Shown here: one piece after another, positions 1 to 8,007 of the stretch
Position numbering within the stretch: position 1 is the stretch's first letter
Layout: the number at the start of each line of letters is the position of its first letter
Assembly: GCA_905373665.1 (NCBI GenBank)
Contig: CAJPTV010000014.1
Coordinates: forward strand, 1 to 29,754
Length of the DNA: 29,754 nt
Direction: 5' to 3'
Source: Bacteroidia bacterium
GTDB taxonomy: Bacteria; Bacteroidota; Bacteroidia; Bacteroidales; CAJPTX01
Translations under genes and position numbers: made by a program
The notes under the pieces: model-generated
Databases searched by the model: none
The model's input: only the letters and a program-made list of their open reading frames with translations
Told to the model about the DNA's origin: nothing

Positions 1-513
1 TTGGTAGATAGCCCCCATACCGATGAGTCGATCCTCTTTATCTTCCCATCTTTTTGAGTCGCGTACCCATATAAAGTGACGGGCTTTGTCCATGTTTAAT
101 AACACGCTATTTTTATTCTCTGAGATTATAGGACGGCTTTTGACAAGGGAGGGGACTGATGGAATGTGGGTAACATCTCCAAAAACGAAATCTACTGGAA
201 GAGTTGTGGAGCAAAAGCGGACGTACTCATAAGTATCAAAATAATAAGCTTTTGGAGATTTGGGGTGACGAAGCGCTGCTACTGTATGAGTCCCAGAGAA
301 TGGAGAACCAAGTAATGAGGCACAATAATATTGGGCTCGTTTTTCTGCAAGAGTTCGTTCTGAGGGGGAAAGTTGCAATTCCAATTTTTGAATTTGAGAT
401 TCGAGAGTCTTTTTCGTTGGTAGGATACTGCGCCAGTATCCCTGAATATATAGTAAGGGAACTTCCCCCGTTTGAGAACTTGCGTTTGCATTTTTCCTTT
501 TTTGGCTGGACAA
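1..513 (-). CDS. Glycosyltransferase family 90 (LpsA/CAP10-like), 3' part outside window
   Basis: A minus-strand reading frame stays open from 552 to the left edge, so the gene is cut by the window. About 170 residues are visible. The N-terminal part carries LLYIQGYWRSILP and then AEKRAQYYCASL. The middle reads YYFDTYEYVRFC, FGDVTHIPSVPSLVKSRPI and, further on, NSVLLNMDKARHFIWVRD. This series (a YYFD block, a GDVT-P-VKSRPI block, then an N-VLL--D-RHF block) is what I recall of bacterial family-90 glycosyltransferases that add sugars to lipopolysaccharide or capsule. No ATG lies in this frame. The listed start is a TTG at 513-511, just downstream of a promoter candidate. A well-placed ATG at 491-489, preceded by AAAAAAGGAAAA, lies in another frame and would join this frame if the G5 run near 468-472 had six Gs. 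The family call rests on remembered motifs; the start is uncertain and the gene may be frameshifted. Confidence 0.6.
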   Translation of the reverse strand, partial: MSSQKRKNANASSQTGEVPLLYIQGYWRSILPTKKTLESQIQKLELQLSPSERTLAEKRAQYYCASLLGSPFSGTHTVAALRHPKSPKAYYFDTYEYVRFCSTTLPVDFVFGDVTHIPSVPSLVKSRPIISENKNSVLLNMDKARHFIWVRDSKRWEDKEDRLIGMGAIYQ

Positions 514-547
514 AAATAAAACAAACTCGAGTGAAAACGTTTGTTCC

Positions 548-578
548 CAAATTTAGGGGATGTAAGGAGATAATAAAA
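548..578 (-). promoter_or_regulatory. Bacteroidota-type promoter for the left-edge glycosyltransferase
   Basis: On the minus strand TTTT (578-575) is followed by 19 bases and then TAAATTTG (555-548), a full match to the -7 box TAnnTTTG with one mismatch in the -33 TTTG box. Transcription would begin near 541, shortly before the candidate TTG (513) and ATG (491) starts. It stands back to back with the rpsL promoter. Confidence 0.5.
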
Positions 579-599
579 GCACAATATTTTAGCTAAGCG

Positions 600-631
600 T
601 TTGGTTGTGTGGATTATTGTTTTTACCTTTG
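600..631 (+). promoter_or_regulatory. Main promoter of the ribosomal protein operon
   Basis: TTTG (600-603), 20 bases, then TACCTTTG (624-631) is a complete match to the Bacteroidota sigma-ABfr consensus TTTG / TAnnTTTG with normal spacing. The start of transcription is expected near 638, leaving a leader of only about 30 bases before rpsL. That leaves little room for a structured leader that could bind a ribosomal protein. Confidence 0.8.
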
Positions 632-666
632 TGATTGTTTATTATAGCCAAGTATATAGTTTGCAA

Positions 667-1041
667 ATGCCAACAATACAGCAGTTAGTGAGAAAAGGTC
701 GTACGGTTCTGGAAACGACCAGTAAAGCTCCAGCGTTGGATGCTTGTCCCCAGCGTCATGGAGTTTGTGTACGTGTGTATACGACGACGCCTAAGAAGCC
801 GAATTCTGCAATGCGTAAAGTTGCTCGTGTGAAGTTGTGTAATGGGAAGGAAGTGAATGCGTATATTCCTGGGGAAGGACACAATTTGCAGGAGCACTCG
901 ATTGTTTTGGTTCGTGGTGGTCGTGTGAAAGATTTGCCAGGGGTTCGTTATCACTTGGTGCGTGGTACGCGCGATGCTTCTGGTGTTGAAGCACGACGTC
1001 AGCGTCGCTCGAAGTATGGAGCTAAACGTCCGAAAAAATAA
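667..1041 (+). CDS. rpsL: 30S ribosomal protein S12
   Basis: S12 sits at the decoding centre of the small subunit and supports accurate tRNA selection. The 124-residue product begins MPTIQQLVRKGR and contains PKKPNSAMRK and GGRVKDLPGVRYH, the two conserved loops that face the A site. Both lysines of the PKKPN loop (residues 43 and 44) and the lysine of GRVKDLPG are present, the form expected for streptomycin-sensitive ribosomes. A longer reading from a TTG at 601 is rejected: it would start inside the promoter and add a hydrophobic stretch foreign to S12. This is the first gene of the operon, 25 bases before rpsG. Confidence 0.97.
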   Translation: MPTIQQLVRKGRTVLETTSKAPALDACPQRHGVCVRVYTTTPKKPNSAMRKVARVKLCNGKEVNAYIPGEGHNLQEHSIVLVRGGRVKDLPGVRYHLVRGTRDASGVEARRQRRSKYGAKRPKK

Positions 1042-1066
1042 GCCTGTTTGAAAGAGAGTTTTTGCA

Positions 1067-1543
1067 ATGAGAAAGAGTAAGCCAAAGAAGCGAGTATTGT
1101 TACCAGATCCTACCTACTCAGACGTAGAAGTGACTCGTTTTGTAAACCATCTGATGTATGATGGGAAGAAGAGTATCGCATTCGGGATATTTTACGAAGC
1201 GATAGATCTGGTTAATGAGAAGATGACTGTGGAAGGGAAGTCTGCGTTGGATATTTGGCGGGAGGCGCTCTTGCGCGTGACTCCTCAGTTGGAAGTTCGT
1301 AGTCGTCGTGTCGGTGGTACGAACTTGCAGGTGCCGCAGGAGGTGCGTCCAGAGCGTAAGGTTAGCTTGGCTATGAAAAATTTGATCGCGGCTGCTCGTA
1401 AGCGTTCTGGTCACAGTATGAGTGAAAAGCTCGCTGCGGAGATTATAGCTGCTTATAATGGTGAGGGTCAGGCATATCGCCGTATGGAAGAACTCCATAG
1501 AATGGCGGAAGCGAATAAGGCCTTTGCACACTTTAGACGTTAG
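1067..1543 (+). CDS. rpsG: 30S ribosomal protein S7
   Basis: S7 nucleates assembly of the 30S head and lines the E site. The 158-residue product starts MRKSKPKKR and shows the family's core: FVNHLMYDGKKSIA near residues 27-40, then RVGGTNLQVPQEVRPER and the C-terminal AYRRMEELHRMAEANKAFAHFR. Length is normal for the phylum. The gene follows rpsL and precedes fusA by 41 bases, as in the classic str operon. No Shine-Dalgarno sequence is visible before the ATG, which is common in this phylum. Confidence 0.97.
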   Translation: MRKSKPKKRVLLPDPTYSDVEVTRFVNHLMYDGKKSIAFGIFYEAIDLVNEKMTVEGKSALDIWREALLRVTPQLEVRSRRVGGTNLQVPQEVRPERKVSLAMKNLIAAARKRSGHSMSEKLAAEIIAAYNGEGQAYRRMEELHRMAEANKAFAHFRR

Positions 1544-1584
1544 TTTTGGTTTTTTAGGTAGGCTTGTTTTAGGGTGAAGGTTAG

Positions 1585-3705
1585 ATGGCTGCTAGGGATT
1601 TGTCTTTGACTCGTAACGTGGGGGTTATGGCGCATATTGATGCGGGTAAGACCACGGTTTCGGAGCGCATGTTGTACCTCTCGGGTAAAATCCATAAGAT
1701 TGGGGAAACGCATGACGGAAGCTCCACGATGGACTCGGATAAGCAGGAAAGGGAGCGTGGTATCACTATTGCTTCGGCTGCTACGACGTTTTATTGGAAC
1801 TATGCTGGGACACAGTATCAGTATAATTTGATTGATACGCCAGGGCACGTGGATTTCGCCGTAGAGGTGGAGCGTTGTTTGCGAGTCCTTGATGGTGCGA
1901 TTGCTGTATTTTGTGCAGTTGGTGGTGTACAACCTCAGAGTGAGTCTGTGTGGCGTCAGTCTGAACGTTACGGAGTTCCCAAGATCGCCTTTGTTAACAA
2001 GATGGATCGTAGTGGGGCTAACTTCCAGAGCGTTGTTGCGCAGATGGAAAAGCGTCTACGTGTCGTTCCTTGTCCGATTTTCCTCCCTATTGGTCATGAA
2101 GCATCTTTCCGAGGGGTGGTAAATGTGATTACGGGGAAGGCCTTTGAATGGATTCCGAATTCAGATCCTAAGGGTTATCCGATTATGCAACCTTGTGACG
2201 TTCCAGCTGATATGTTGGAAGAAATTAAGGAGGCGCGTTATCATCTCATGGAGTCTATTTCCACAGTGGATGATGACTTTATGATGAAGTTCCTTGAAGA
2301 TACGGATGCTATTACCGAGGAAGAGATTGTTCGTGTTACACGTAAGGCTACACTCGAGCGTAAGATTATTCCTGTTTTGTGTGGTTCCGCTAAACAAGAT
2401 ATAGGGATCGAATGCTTGATGGATGCCGTGAGTCTCTATTTACCAAGTCCTACGGATCGTGGTGTTTTGGAGGCTATGAATGTGGACAATCCAGAGGAGA
2501 AGGAAACGCGTGAAATCTCCCCGAAAGAAGCCTTTAGTGGTCTTGTTTTCAAGATTATTCAGGGTGATCACGGTTCTTTGGTCTTTGTACGTGTTTACAG
2601 TGGGCAGTTGCACCCAGGAGATACAGTTTATAATGTGCGTAGCCGTCAAAAGGTTCGTGTTAGTCGTCTCGCACAGTTGAATGCTTCACGGCAAATTAAC
2701 ATTGAATTTTGTGATACTGGGGATATCTGTGCATTGATTGGGGCGAAGGATTTGAAGACAGGGGATACGCTTTGTGATGAAAAACGGAAGATACTGCTCT
2801 CTTCGATAAACTTCCCAGAGCCAGTTATTAAGCAGGCGGTTGAGGCTAAGACGCAGTCAGATGTCGCGCTGTTGGAAAAAGGCTTGCAAATTATTGCAGA
2901 GGAAGACCCCTCTTTCAAGTTTTATACCGATGAAGAGAGTGGACAGACTATTATTGCTGGCATGGGAGAGTTGCACCTCGAGGTGCGTATGACAGAATTG
3001 AAGGAGCGATATGGTCTAGAGGTGAATCTCGGAGCTCCACAAGTTTCCTACCGTGAAGCGATTACGACGACTGTAAATCATCGTTCTGTTTACAAGAAGC
3101 AGACAGGGGGACGTGGGAAGTTTGCGGATATCATATTCGAAATGTCGCCTGCGGATGACGGAATTGAGGGATTGCAGTTTGTTAATGAAGTGACAGGGGG
3201 GAATATTCCAAAGGAATTTATTCCTTCTGTACAGAAAGGTTTCGAGTCTGCCTTGAAGAATGGTCCTCTCGCAGGTTATGAGATGTCCAGTCTTAAGGTT
3301 GTTTTGAAGGATGGTTCGTTCCACCCAGTTGACTCTGACCAGATTTCATTCGAGTTGTGCGCACGTCAGGCCTTCCGTGAAGCTTGTGAAAAGGCAGCTC
3401 CTGTTTTGTTGGAGCCTATGATGAAGTTAACGGTAACCACGCCAGACGAATATGTTGGTGATATCCAGGGGGATATCAATAAGCGTCGCGGTATGATTGT
3501 CAATGTCGCTGGGGAGATGAATGCTCAGGATATTACGAGTATGGTGCCGCTCGCAAATCTCTTTGGTTACATTACGGTGTTGCGTACTCTTAGCCAAGGG
3601 CGTGCTTACTCTACTATGGAGTTCGACCATTTCGAGCCTCTACCCGAAGGATTAGCTAAGGAAGTTATTGAGAAAAGAAATGCTGCGAAGAGCGGCAAGA
3701 AGTAA
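1585..3705 (+). CDS. fusA: Elongation factor G
   Basis: EF-G is the GTPase that moves tRNA and mRNA through the ribosome after each peptide bond. The 706-residue product has all GTPase motifs: G1 AHIDAGKT (16-23), G2 RERGITI (56-62), G3 DTPGH (84-88), G4 NKMD (138-141) and G5 GSAK (about 267-270). The later EF-G domains follow, with SYREAI and GGRGKFAD in domain IV and the conserved end YSTMEFDHFEPLP. Full length and canonical motifs, together with its place in the str operon, argue for the housekeeping EF-G rather than the paralogous EF-G2 of Bacteroidota. No tuf gene follows; rpsJ starts 13 bases downstream. Confidence 0.97.
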   Translation: MAARDLSLTRNVGVMAHIDAGKTTVSERMLYLSGKIHKIGETHDGSSTMDSDKQERERGITIASAATTFYWNYAGTQYQYNLIDTPGHVDFAVEVERCLRVLDGAIAVFCAVGGVQPQSESVWRQSERYGVPKIAFVNKMDRSGANFQSVVAQMEKRLRVVPCPIFLPIGHEASFRGVVNVITGKAFEWIPNSDPKGYPIMQPCDVPADMLEEIKEARYHLMESISTVDDDFMMKFLEDTDAITEEEIVRVTRKATLERKIIPVLCGSAKQDIGIECLMDAVSLYLPSPTDRGVLEAMNVDNPEEKETREISPKEAFSGLVFKIIQGDHGSLVFVRVYSGQLHPGDTVYNVRSRQKVRVSRLAQLNASRQINIEFCDTGDICALIGAKDLKTGDTLCDEKRKILLSSINFPEPVIKQAVEAKTQSDVALLEKGLQIIAEEDPSFKFYTDEESGQTIIAGMGELHLEVRMTELKERYGLEVNLGAPQVSYREAITTTVNHRSVYKKQTGGRGKFADIIFEMSPADDGIEGLQFVNEVTGGNIPKEFIPSVQKGFESALKNGPLAGYEMSSLKVVLKDGSFHPVDSDQISFELCARQAFREACEKAAPVLLEPMMKLTVTTPDEYVGDIQGDINKRRGMIVNVAGEMNAQDITSMVPLANLFGYITVLRTLSQGRAYSTMEFDHFEPLPEGLAKEVIEKRNAAKSGKK

Positions 3706-3718
3706 ATAGGTGTTTTCG

Positions 3719-4030
3719 ATGAGTAACGAAAAGATTCGTATCAAGTTAAGTTCGTACGATCATAACCTGTTAGACAGTGCAGTGGAGCGTATTGTGAAAA
3801 CTGTAAAGTTGTCAGGCGCTGTGGTTTGCGGACCGATACCGTTGCCGACGCACCGTCGGATTTTTACGGTAAATCGTTCGACGTTTGTGAATAAAAAGTC
3901 TCGTGAACAGTTCCGTCTCGATTCTTACAAACGTTTGCTAGATGTCTACAATCATGGGACGCAGACTGTTAGTGCACTCATGAAGTTAGAGCTACCGAGT
4001 GGGGTTTCTGTCAAAATTGAAGTAAAGTAG
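3719..4030 (+). CDS. rpsJ: 30S ribosomal protein S10
   Basis: S10 belongs to the 30S head and also serves as NusE in transcription antitermination. The 103-residue product starts MSNEKIRIKLSSYDHN and contains GPIPLPTHRR and the loop VNRSTFVNKKSREQF, all diagnostic. An upstream in-frame GTG at 3710 would add only three residues; the ATG at 3719 matches relatives. It opens the S10 block and lies directly behind fusA, so the str and S10 gene sets form one continuous run. Confidence 0.97.
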   Translation: MSNEKIRIKLSSYDHNLLDSAVERIVKTVKLSGAVVCGPIPLPTHRRIFTVNRSTFVNKKSREQFRLDSYKRLLDVYNHGTQTVSALMKLELPSGVSVKIEVK

Positions 4031-4037
4031 TGAGACG

Positions 4038-4658
4038 ATGGCGGGAATCATAGGTAGAAAGGTTGGGATGACCTCGGTTTTTGATGCCGAGGGACGAAAT
4101 ATCCCCTGTACTGTTATCGAGGCAGGTCCTTGTGTAGTGACGCAAGTGCGGACACCTGAAAAAGATGGTTATTCTGCTTTACAACTCGGTTTTGCAGAGA
4201 AGAAGGAAAAGAATACCACTAAGGCTCTTTTAGGGCATTTTGCTAAAGCGAATACTACGCCAAAGCGTTGTCTCATTGAGTTTAAGGATTGGGATAAGAC
4301 CTATCAGTTGGGGGATGTGATATCTTTAGGCGATCTCTTCGAAGGCGTCGAGTGGGTTGATATTCAGGGAGTATCGAAAGGAAAGGGATTCCAAGGTGTT
4401 GTAAAGCGCCATGGTTTCGCTGGTGTAGGTGAAGTTACGCACGGTCAGCACAATCGTCAGCGTGCACCAGGGTCTGTGGGAGCTTCTTCTTACCCAAGTC
4501 GTGTCTTCCCAGGATTGCGAATGGCGGGACAAACAGGGGGGAACAAGGTTACCGTTTCAAACCTACGTGTTATTCGCATCATTCCCGAATCGAATCTTTT
4601 ACTGGTGAAGGGGTCGATTCCTGGAGCGAAGGGCTCGTATGTTATTATCAATAAGTAG
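4038..4658 (+). CDS. rplC: 50S ribosomal protein L3
   Basis: L3 is an early assembly protein of the large subunit whose long loop reaches toward the peptidyl transferase centre. The 206-residue product starts MAGIIGRKVGMTSVF. Its central loop carries GVSKGKGFQGVVKRHGF and THGQHNRQRAPGSVG, the family signature, and it ends with IPGAKGSYVIINK. Seven bases separate it from rpsJ. Confidence 0.97.
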   Translation: MAGIIGRKVGMTSVFDAEGRNIPCTVIEAGPCVVTQVRTPEKDGYSALQLGFAEKKEKNTTKALLGHFAKANTTPKRCLIEFKDWDKTYQLGDVISLGDLFEGVEWVDIQGVSKGKGFQGVVKRHGFAGVGEVTHGQHNRQRAPGSVGASSYPSRVFPGLRMAGQTGGNKVTVSNLRVIRIIPESNLLLVKGSIPGAKGSYVIINK

Positions 4659-4674
4659 TTAGGGGGTGCTGTCA

Positions 4675-5328
4675 ATGGATTTGAAAGTTTTGAATAAGGC
4701 CGGGCAGCCCACTAGTAACGTGGTGACATTGCCAGATTCGATATTCGGCGTGGCAGAGAACAATCATATTCTTTATATGGCTGTTCGTCAGTTTCTTGCT
4801 AATCAACGTCAGGGTACACATAAGTCCAAGGAGCGTAGTGAGCTCTCTGGTAGTACTCGGAAGTTAAAGCGTCAGAAGGGAACGGGGGGAGCTCGTGCTG
4901 GGGATATCAATTCGCCTCTCTTTAAGGGGGGAGCGCGAGTTTTCGGACCTCGTCCACGCGATTATCGTTTTAAGTTGAATAAGCAAGAAAAAGATCTTGC
5001 ACGTCGTTGCGCTTTGAGCAATCGTGCTCAAAATAATGCTGTCCTTGTGGTGGAGGATTTCTCTTTCGAGAAGCCAAGTACTAAGGAGTTTGTTCAGTTG
5101 TGTAAAAATTTGGGGATTGACGCAAAGCGTTCTCTTTTCTTGCTTCCAGAAGCTGATTCTTTTGTATCTTTGTCGGCAAGAAATTTGAGTTCGGTACGTG
5201 TTATGCCAGTAGATTTGCTTAATGCTTATCGTGTTTTGGAAGCGCAAGTGGTTGTTATGACGGTAAGTGCACTAGGTGAATTGTCATCTTGTTTTGCTAA
5301 AGAGGAGTCTGTAGAGGGAAATGAGTAA
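4675..5328 (+). CDS. rplD: 50S ribosomal protein L4
   Basis: L4 lines the peptide exit tunnel and helps assemble the large subunit. The 217-residue product starts MDLKVLNKAGQ and includes RQGTHKSKERSELSG, KGTGGARAGD and FGPRPRDY, the basic tunnel loop. A GTG at 4666 lies in frame, but the ATG at 4675 agrees with relatives. In E. coli L4 represses its own operon through the S10 leader; here rplD is deep inside the operon and no comparable leader is visible before rpsJ. The end overlaps rplW by 8 bases. Confidence 0.96.
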   Translation: MDLKVLNKAGQPTSNVVTLPDSIFGVAENNHILYMAVRQFLANQRQGTHKSKERSELSGSTRKLKRQKGTGGARAGDINSPLFKGGARVFGPRPRDYRFKLNKQEKDLARRCALSNRAQNNAVLVVEDFSFEKPSTKEFVQLCKNLGIDAKRSLFLLPEADSFVSLSARNLSSVRVMPVDLLNAYRVLEAQVVVMTVSALGELSSCFAKEESVEGNE

Positions 5329-5623
5329 GTTGGGTAGTATTCTGATACGTCCTGTCATTTCAGAGAAGATGACAAAGCAAGCCGAGCGCTTGCATCAGTA
5401 TGCGTTCGTCGTTTCTATTAAGGCGAACCGTATAGAGATTGCTAAGGCGATAGAAGAGTTTTATGGAGTTCGAGTTGAGTCGGTAAACACGCTTCGTTAT
5501 GCGGGTAAGCTACGCGCTCGTAGCGCTCGTCAAATGCCGATTATCGGTCGTACCTCTAATTTTAAGAAGGCGATCGTTACGATTCACAAGGACGATACCA
5601 TTGATTTCTTTAGTAACATTTAA
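5321..5623 (+). CDS. rplW: 50S ribosomal protein L23
   Basis: L23 sits at the tunnel exit and is the docking site for trigger factor and the signal recognition particle. The 100-residue product has the N-terminal IRPVISEKMTKQAE, the central YAFVVSIKANRIEIAKAIEEFYGV and the RTSNFKKAIVTI end strand typical of the family. Its start lies inside the last codons of rplD, so the two are probably translationally coupled. Confidence 0.96.
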   Translation: MSKLGSILIRPVISEKMTKQAERLHQYAFVVSIKANRIEIAKAIEEFYGVRVESVNTLRYAGKLRARSARQMPIIGRTSNFKKAIVTIHKDDTIDFFSNI

Positions 5624-5625
5624 GG

Positions 5626-6468
5626 ATGGCTGTTCGTAAGTTAAAACCGGTTACGCCCGGTCAACGTCACCGCAGTGTAAGTAGCTTTGCAGAGATTACG
5701 ACGAGTCGTCCAGAAAAGTCTTTGCTTGCTCCTATTAAGAGCTCTGGTGGGCGTAACAATACAGGGAAGATGACTATGCGCCATATTGGCGGAGGTCATA
5801 AAAGACGTTACCGTATTATCGATTTCTGCCGTGAGCGAGATGGAGTTAATGCTACGGTAAAGACAATTGAGTATGACCCGAATCGTTCTGCACGTATCGC
5901 TCTTGTATGTTATCCTGATGGGGAGAAGCGTTATATCGTAGCTCCTAATGGGTTGCAGGTTGGGCAGCAGATTGTCTCTGGTCGTGGGGTAGATCCTGAA
6001 GTGGGAAATACACTCTATTTATCAGAGATCCCTCTCGGGACATCGATTCATAATGTAGAATTGCGTCCAGGAGCAGGGGCTGTTCTTGTTCGTAGCGCTG
6101 GGACGGCAGCTGTGTTGTTAGCGAGAGAAGGGAAGTATGCGACCTTGCGTATGCCTAGTGGTGAGGTTCGAATGGTCTTGTTGACCTGTAAGGCTACTAT
6201 TGGGCAGGTGTCTAATGTAGAGCATAATTTGGAAAAGTCGGGTAAGGCTGGGCGTAGTCGCTGGTTGGGAATTCGTCCACATACTCGAGGCGTTGCGATG
6301 AACCCTGTAGATCACCCAATGGGTGGTGGTGAAGGAAAGGCTTCGGGGGGACATCCTCGCTCCAGAAAGGGTCTTTTGGCTAAGGGTTATAAGACTCGCA
6401 AGATGAAGAAACCGTCGTCTCGTTTTATTGTCGAGCGTCGTAAGAGTGGTAATGGCAAGAAAGCTTAA
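5626..6468 (+). CDS. rplB: 50S ribosomal protein L2
   Basis: L2 supports subunit joining and peptidyl transfer. The 280-residue product shows the N-terminal KPVTPGQRHRS, the HIGGGHKRRYR segment and the late motif MNPVDHPMGGGEGKASGG. His230 corresponds to the catalytically important E. coli His229. The basic tail KKPSSRFIVERRKSGNGKKA is slightly longer than usual. Only two bases separate it from rplW. Confidence 0.97.
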   Translation: MAVRKLKPVTPGQRHRSVSSFAEITTSRPEKSLLAPIKSSGGRNNTGKMTMRHIGGGHKRRYRIIDFCRERDGVNATVKTIEYDPNRSARIALVCYPDGEKRYIVAPNGLQVGQQIVSGRGVDPEVGNTLYLSEIPLGTSIHNVELRPGAGAVLVRSAGTAAVLLAREGKYATLRMPSGEVRMVLLTCKATIGQVSNVEHNLEKSGKAGRSRWLGIRPHTRGVAMNPVDHPMGGGEGKASGGHPRSRKGLLAKGYKTRKMKKPSSRFIVERRKSGNGKKA

Positions 6469-6481
6469 TTAGTTTTGCAAG

Positions 6482-6754
6482 ATGAGTCGTTCGATAAAGA
6501 AAGGGGCTTTTATTGCCTATAAGCTGGAGCGTCGTATTCTAGCGATGAATGAAAAGAATGTTAAACAGGCGATAAAGACTTGGTCTCGTGCCTCGATGAT
6601 ATCTCCAGATTTCGTTGGACATACGATTAGTGTACACAACGGGAATAAGTTTATACCCGTCTATATTACGGAAAATATGGTGGGACACAAGCTCGGAGAG
6701 TTTGCGCCCACACGTACATTCCGTGGACATGCCAGGAATAAGAAAGGCAAATAA
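6482..6754 (+). CDS. rpsS: 30S ribosomal protein S19
   Basis: S19 pairs with S13 in the 30S head and contacts 50S bridges. The 90-residue product starts MSRSIKKGAFIAYKLERRI and has IKTWSRASMISPDFVGHTI, VYITENMVGHKLGEFAPTR and FRGHARNKK, all standard. It occupies its usual place between rplB and rplV. A TAGTTTTG string just before it resembles a -7 box but has no -33 partner. Confidence 0.97.
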   Translation: MSRSIKKGAFIAYKLERRILAMNEKNVKQAIKTWSRASMISPDFVGHTISVHNGNKFIPVYITENMVGHKLGEFAPTRTFRGHARNKKGK

Positions 6755-6777
6755 GTCGAGGGGAAGGGTTTTTGTAA

Positions 6778-7227
6778 ATGGGAAATAGAAAAGCGTTATC
6801 TGCACAACGCAGAGCTGAGGCTAATAAAGAGCGGTGTTTTGCTATTTTGCGTAATTGTCCTTTATCACCTCGTAAAGTGCGTCTTGTTGCTGATATGATT
6901 CGAGGAGTTGAGGTGAACCGAGCGTTAGGTTTACTCCGTTATTCGACAATGGGGAGTGCGCCACGTGTGGAAAAACTTCTTGTTTCGGCCCTTGCTAATT
7001 GGGGGGTAAAGAATCCAGGTCGGGATGTGGATAGTGAAGAGCTGGTAGTTCGTACTATCATGGTGGATGAAGGACGTACTTTGAAGAGAATTCGTCCTCG
7101 TGCACAAGGGCGTGCTAACAGAATCTTAAAGCGTTCTTGTCATGTTACATTGGAAGTCGGAACTCCTCTGAACGATCTGAAGAGTGCGCGCGTGTCGGTT
7201 GAAGCTAACGTAGAAACAGGGAAGTAG
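6778..7227 (+). CDS. rplV: 50S ribosomal protein L22
   Basis: L22 lines the exit tunnel; its beta hairpin helps form the tunnel constriction and is a site of macrolide resistance. The 149-residue product contains NCPLSPRKVRLVADMIRG near the N-terminus and the hairpin region VDEGRTLKRIRPRAQGRANRI split around residues 100-120. It is a little longer than the E. coli protein because of a C-terminal extension, as in other members of the phylum. A purine-rich GAGGGGAAGG stretch precedes the ATG. Confidence 0.96.
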   Translation: MGNRKALSAQRRAEANKERCFAILRNCPLSPRKVRLVADMIRGVEVNRALGLLRYSTMGSAPRVEKLLVSALANWGVKNPGRDVDSEELVVRTIMVDEGRTLKRIRPRAQGRANRILKRSCHVTLEVGTPLNDLKSARVSVEANVETGK

Positions 7228-7230
7228 GCG

Positions 7231-7989
7231 ATGGGACAAAAGGTAAATCCGATTGGTAATCGTTTGGGGATTATTAAAGGTTGGGATTCTAGTTGGTACG
7301 GGGGAAATGATTACGCGGCGAACTTGGCGCAGGATGCTAAGATTCGTGCTTATCTCCGCGAACGTTTCGATAAGTCGGGAGTCTCAAAGATTGTGATAGA
7401 GCGTACTCTTAAACTCGTTACTGTGACGATCCACACTGCACGACCAGGTTCTATTATCGGGCGTGGAGGGCAGGAAGTCGATTCTCTACGTGGAGAGTTG
7501 AGTAAGCTTACCAAGAAAGAGTTGAATGATGTGCAGGTGAACATCTTTGAGGTGAAGCGTCCTGAATTAGATGCTTATCTAGTGGCAAAGAATATAGCAC
7601 ATCAATTGGAGGGACGCGCTTCTTTCCGTCGTGCCATGAAAATGGCGGTCGCGGCGACTATGCGTGCTGGAGCTGAAGGGATTAAGGTACAGGTTGCTGG
7701 TCGTGTTGGGGGAGCTGAAATGGCTCGTACTGAAACCGTAAAAGAAGGGCGTATTCCCCTTCATACATTCCGAGCTGATATCGATTATGCTCTTGCAGAA
7801 GCTGCTACAAAGGTCGGAATCATTGGTGTAAAGGTTTGGATTTTCCGTGGGGAAGTGTATGGACGTCGCGATTTGTCTCCTAATTTTGGGGTAAATTCAC
7901 AGGCTGGATCGCAGAATCGTGGCTCTCGTGGAGGACGTTCGGATAATAATCGCAGATCTGGAAATAGATCTGGACGTGGAGAACGTTAA
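7231..7989 (+). CDS. rpsC: 30S ribosomal protein S3
   Basis: S3 forms part of the mRNA entry channel and its helicase activity. The 252-residue product starts MGQKVNPIGNRLGIIKGW. It has a type II KH domain with the loop IIGRGG (75-80), then the C-terminal domain with GRVGGAEMARTE and the late GVKVWIFRGEVYGRRD. Residues from about 216 on form a low-complexity tail rich in Ser, Gly, Asn and Arg that E. coli S3 lacks and that varies among Bacteroidota. Three bases separate it from rplV. Confidence 0.97.
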   Translation: MGQKVNPIGNRLGIIKGWDSSWYGGNDYAANLAQDAKIRAYLRERFDKSGVSKIVIERTLKLVTVTIHTARPGSIIGRGGQEVDSLRGELSKLTKKELNDVQVNIFEVKRPELDAYLVAKNIAHQLEGRASFRRAMKMAVAATMRAGAEGIKVQVAGRVGGAEMARTETVKEGRIPLHTFRADIDYALAEAATKVGIIGVKVWIFRGEVYGRRDLSPNFGVNSQAGSQNRGSRGGRSDNNRRSGNRSGRGER

Positions 7990-8007
7990 TACTTTGGAGC
8001 GAGAAAA

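Noticed and set aside
204..596. Plus-strand frame of 130 residues before rpsL
   Set aside because: It lies antisense to a minus-strand frame with family-90 glycosyltransferase motifs, has no recognisable domain, and ends just before the rpsL promoter.
601..666. N-terminal extension of rpsL from TTG 601
   Set aside because: It would begin inside the promoter and add a hydrophobic segment unlike any S12; the ATG at 667 gives the standard protein.
638..666. Autoregulatory leader for the ribosomal operon
   Set aside because: The predicted leader is only about 30 bases and shows no stem that could mimic an rRNA binding site.
1541..1548. TAGTTTTG as a promoter for fusA
   Set aside because: It matches the -7 box, but the nearest TTTG is only 14 bases upstream, outside the normal 19-21 spacing.
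6470..6477. TAGTTTTG as a promoter for rpsS
   Set aside because: No -33 partner, and it ends four bases before the ATG; most likely chance.
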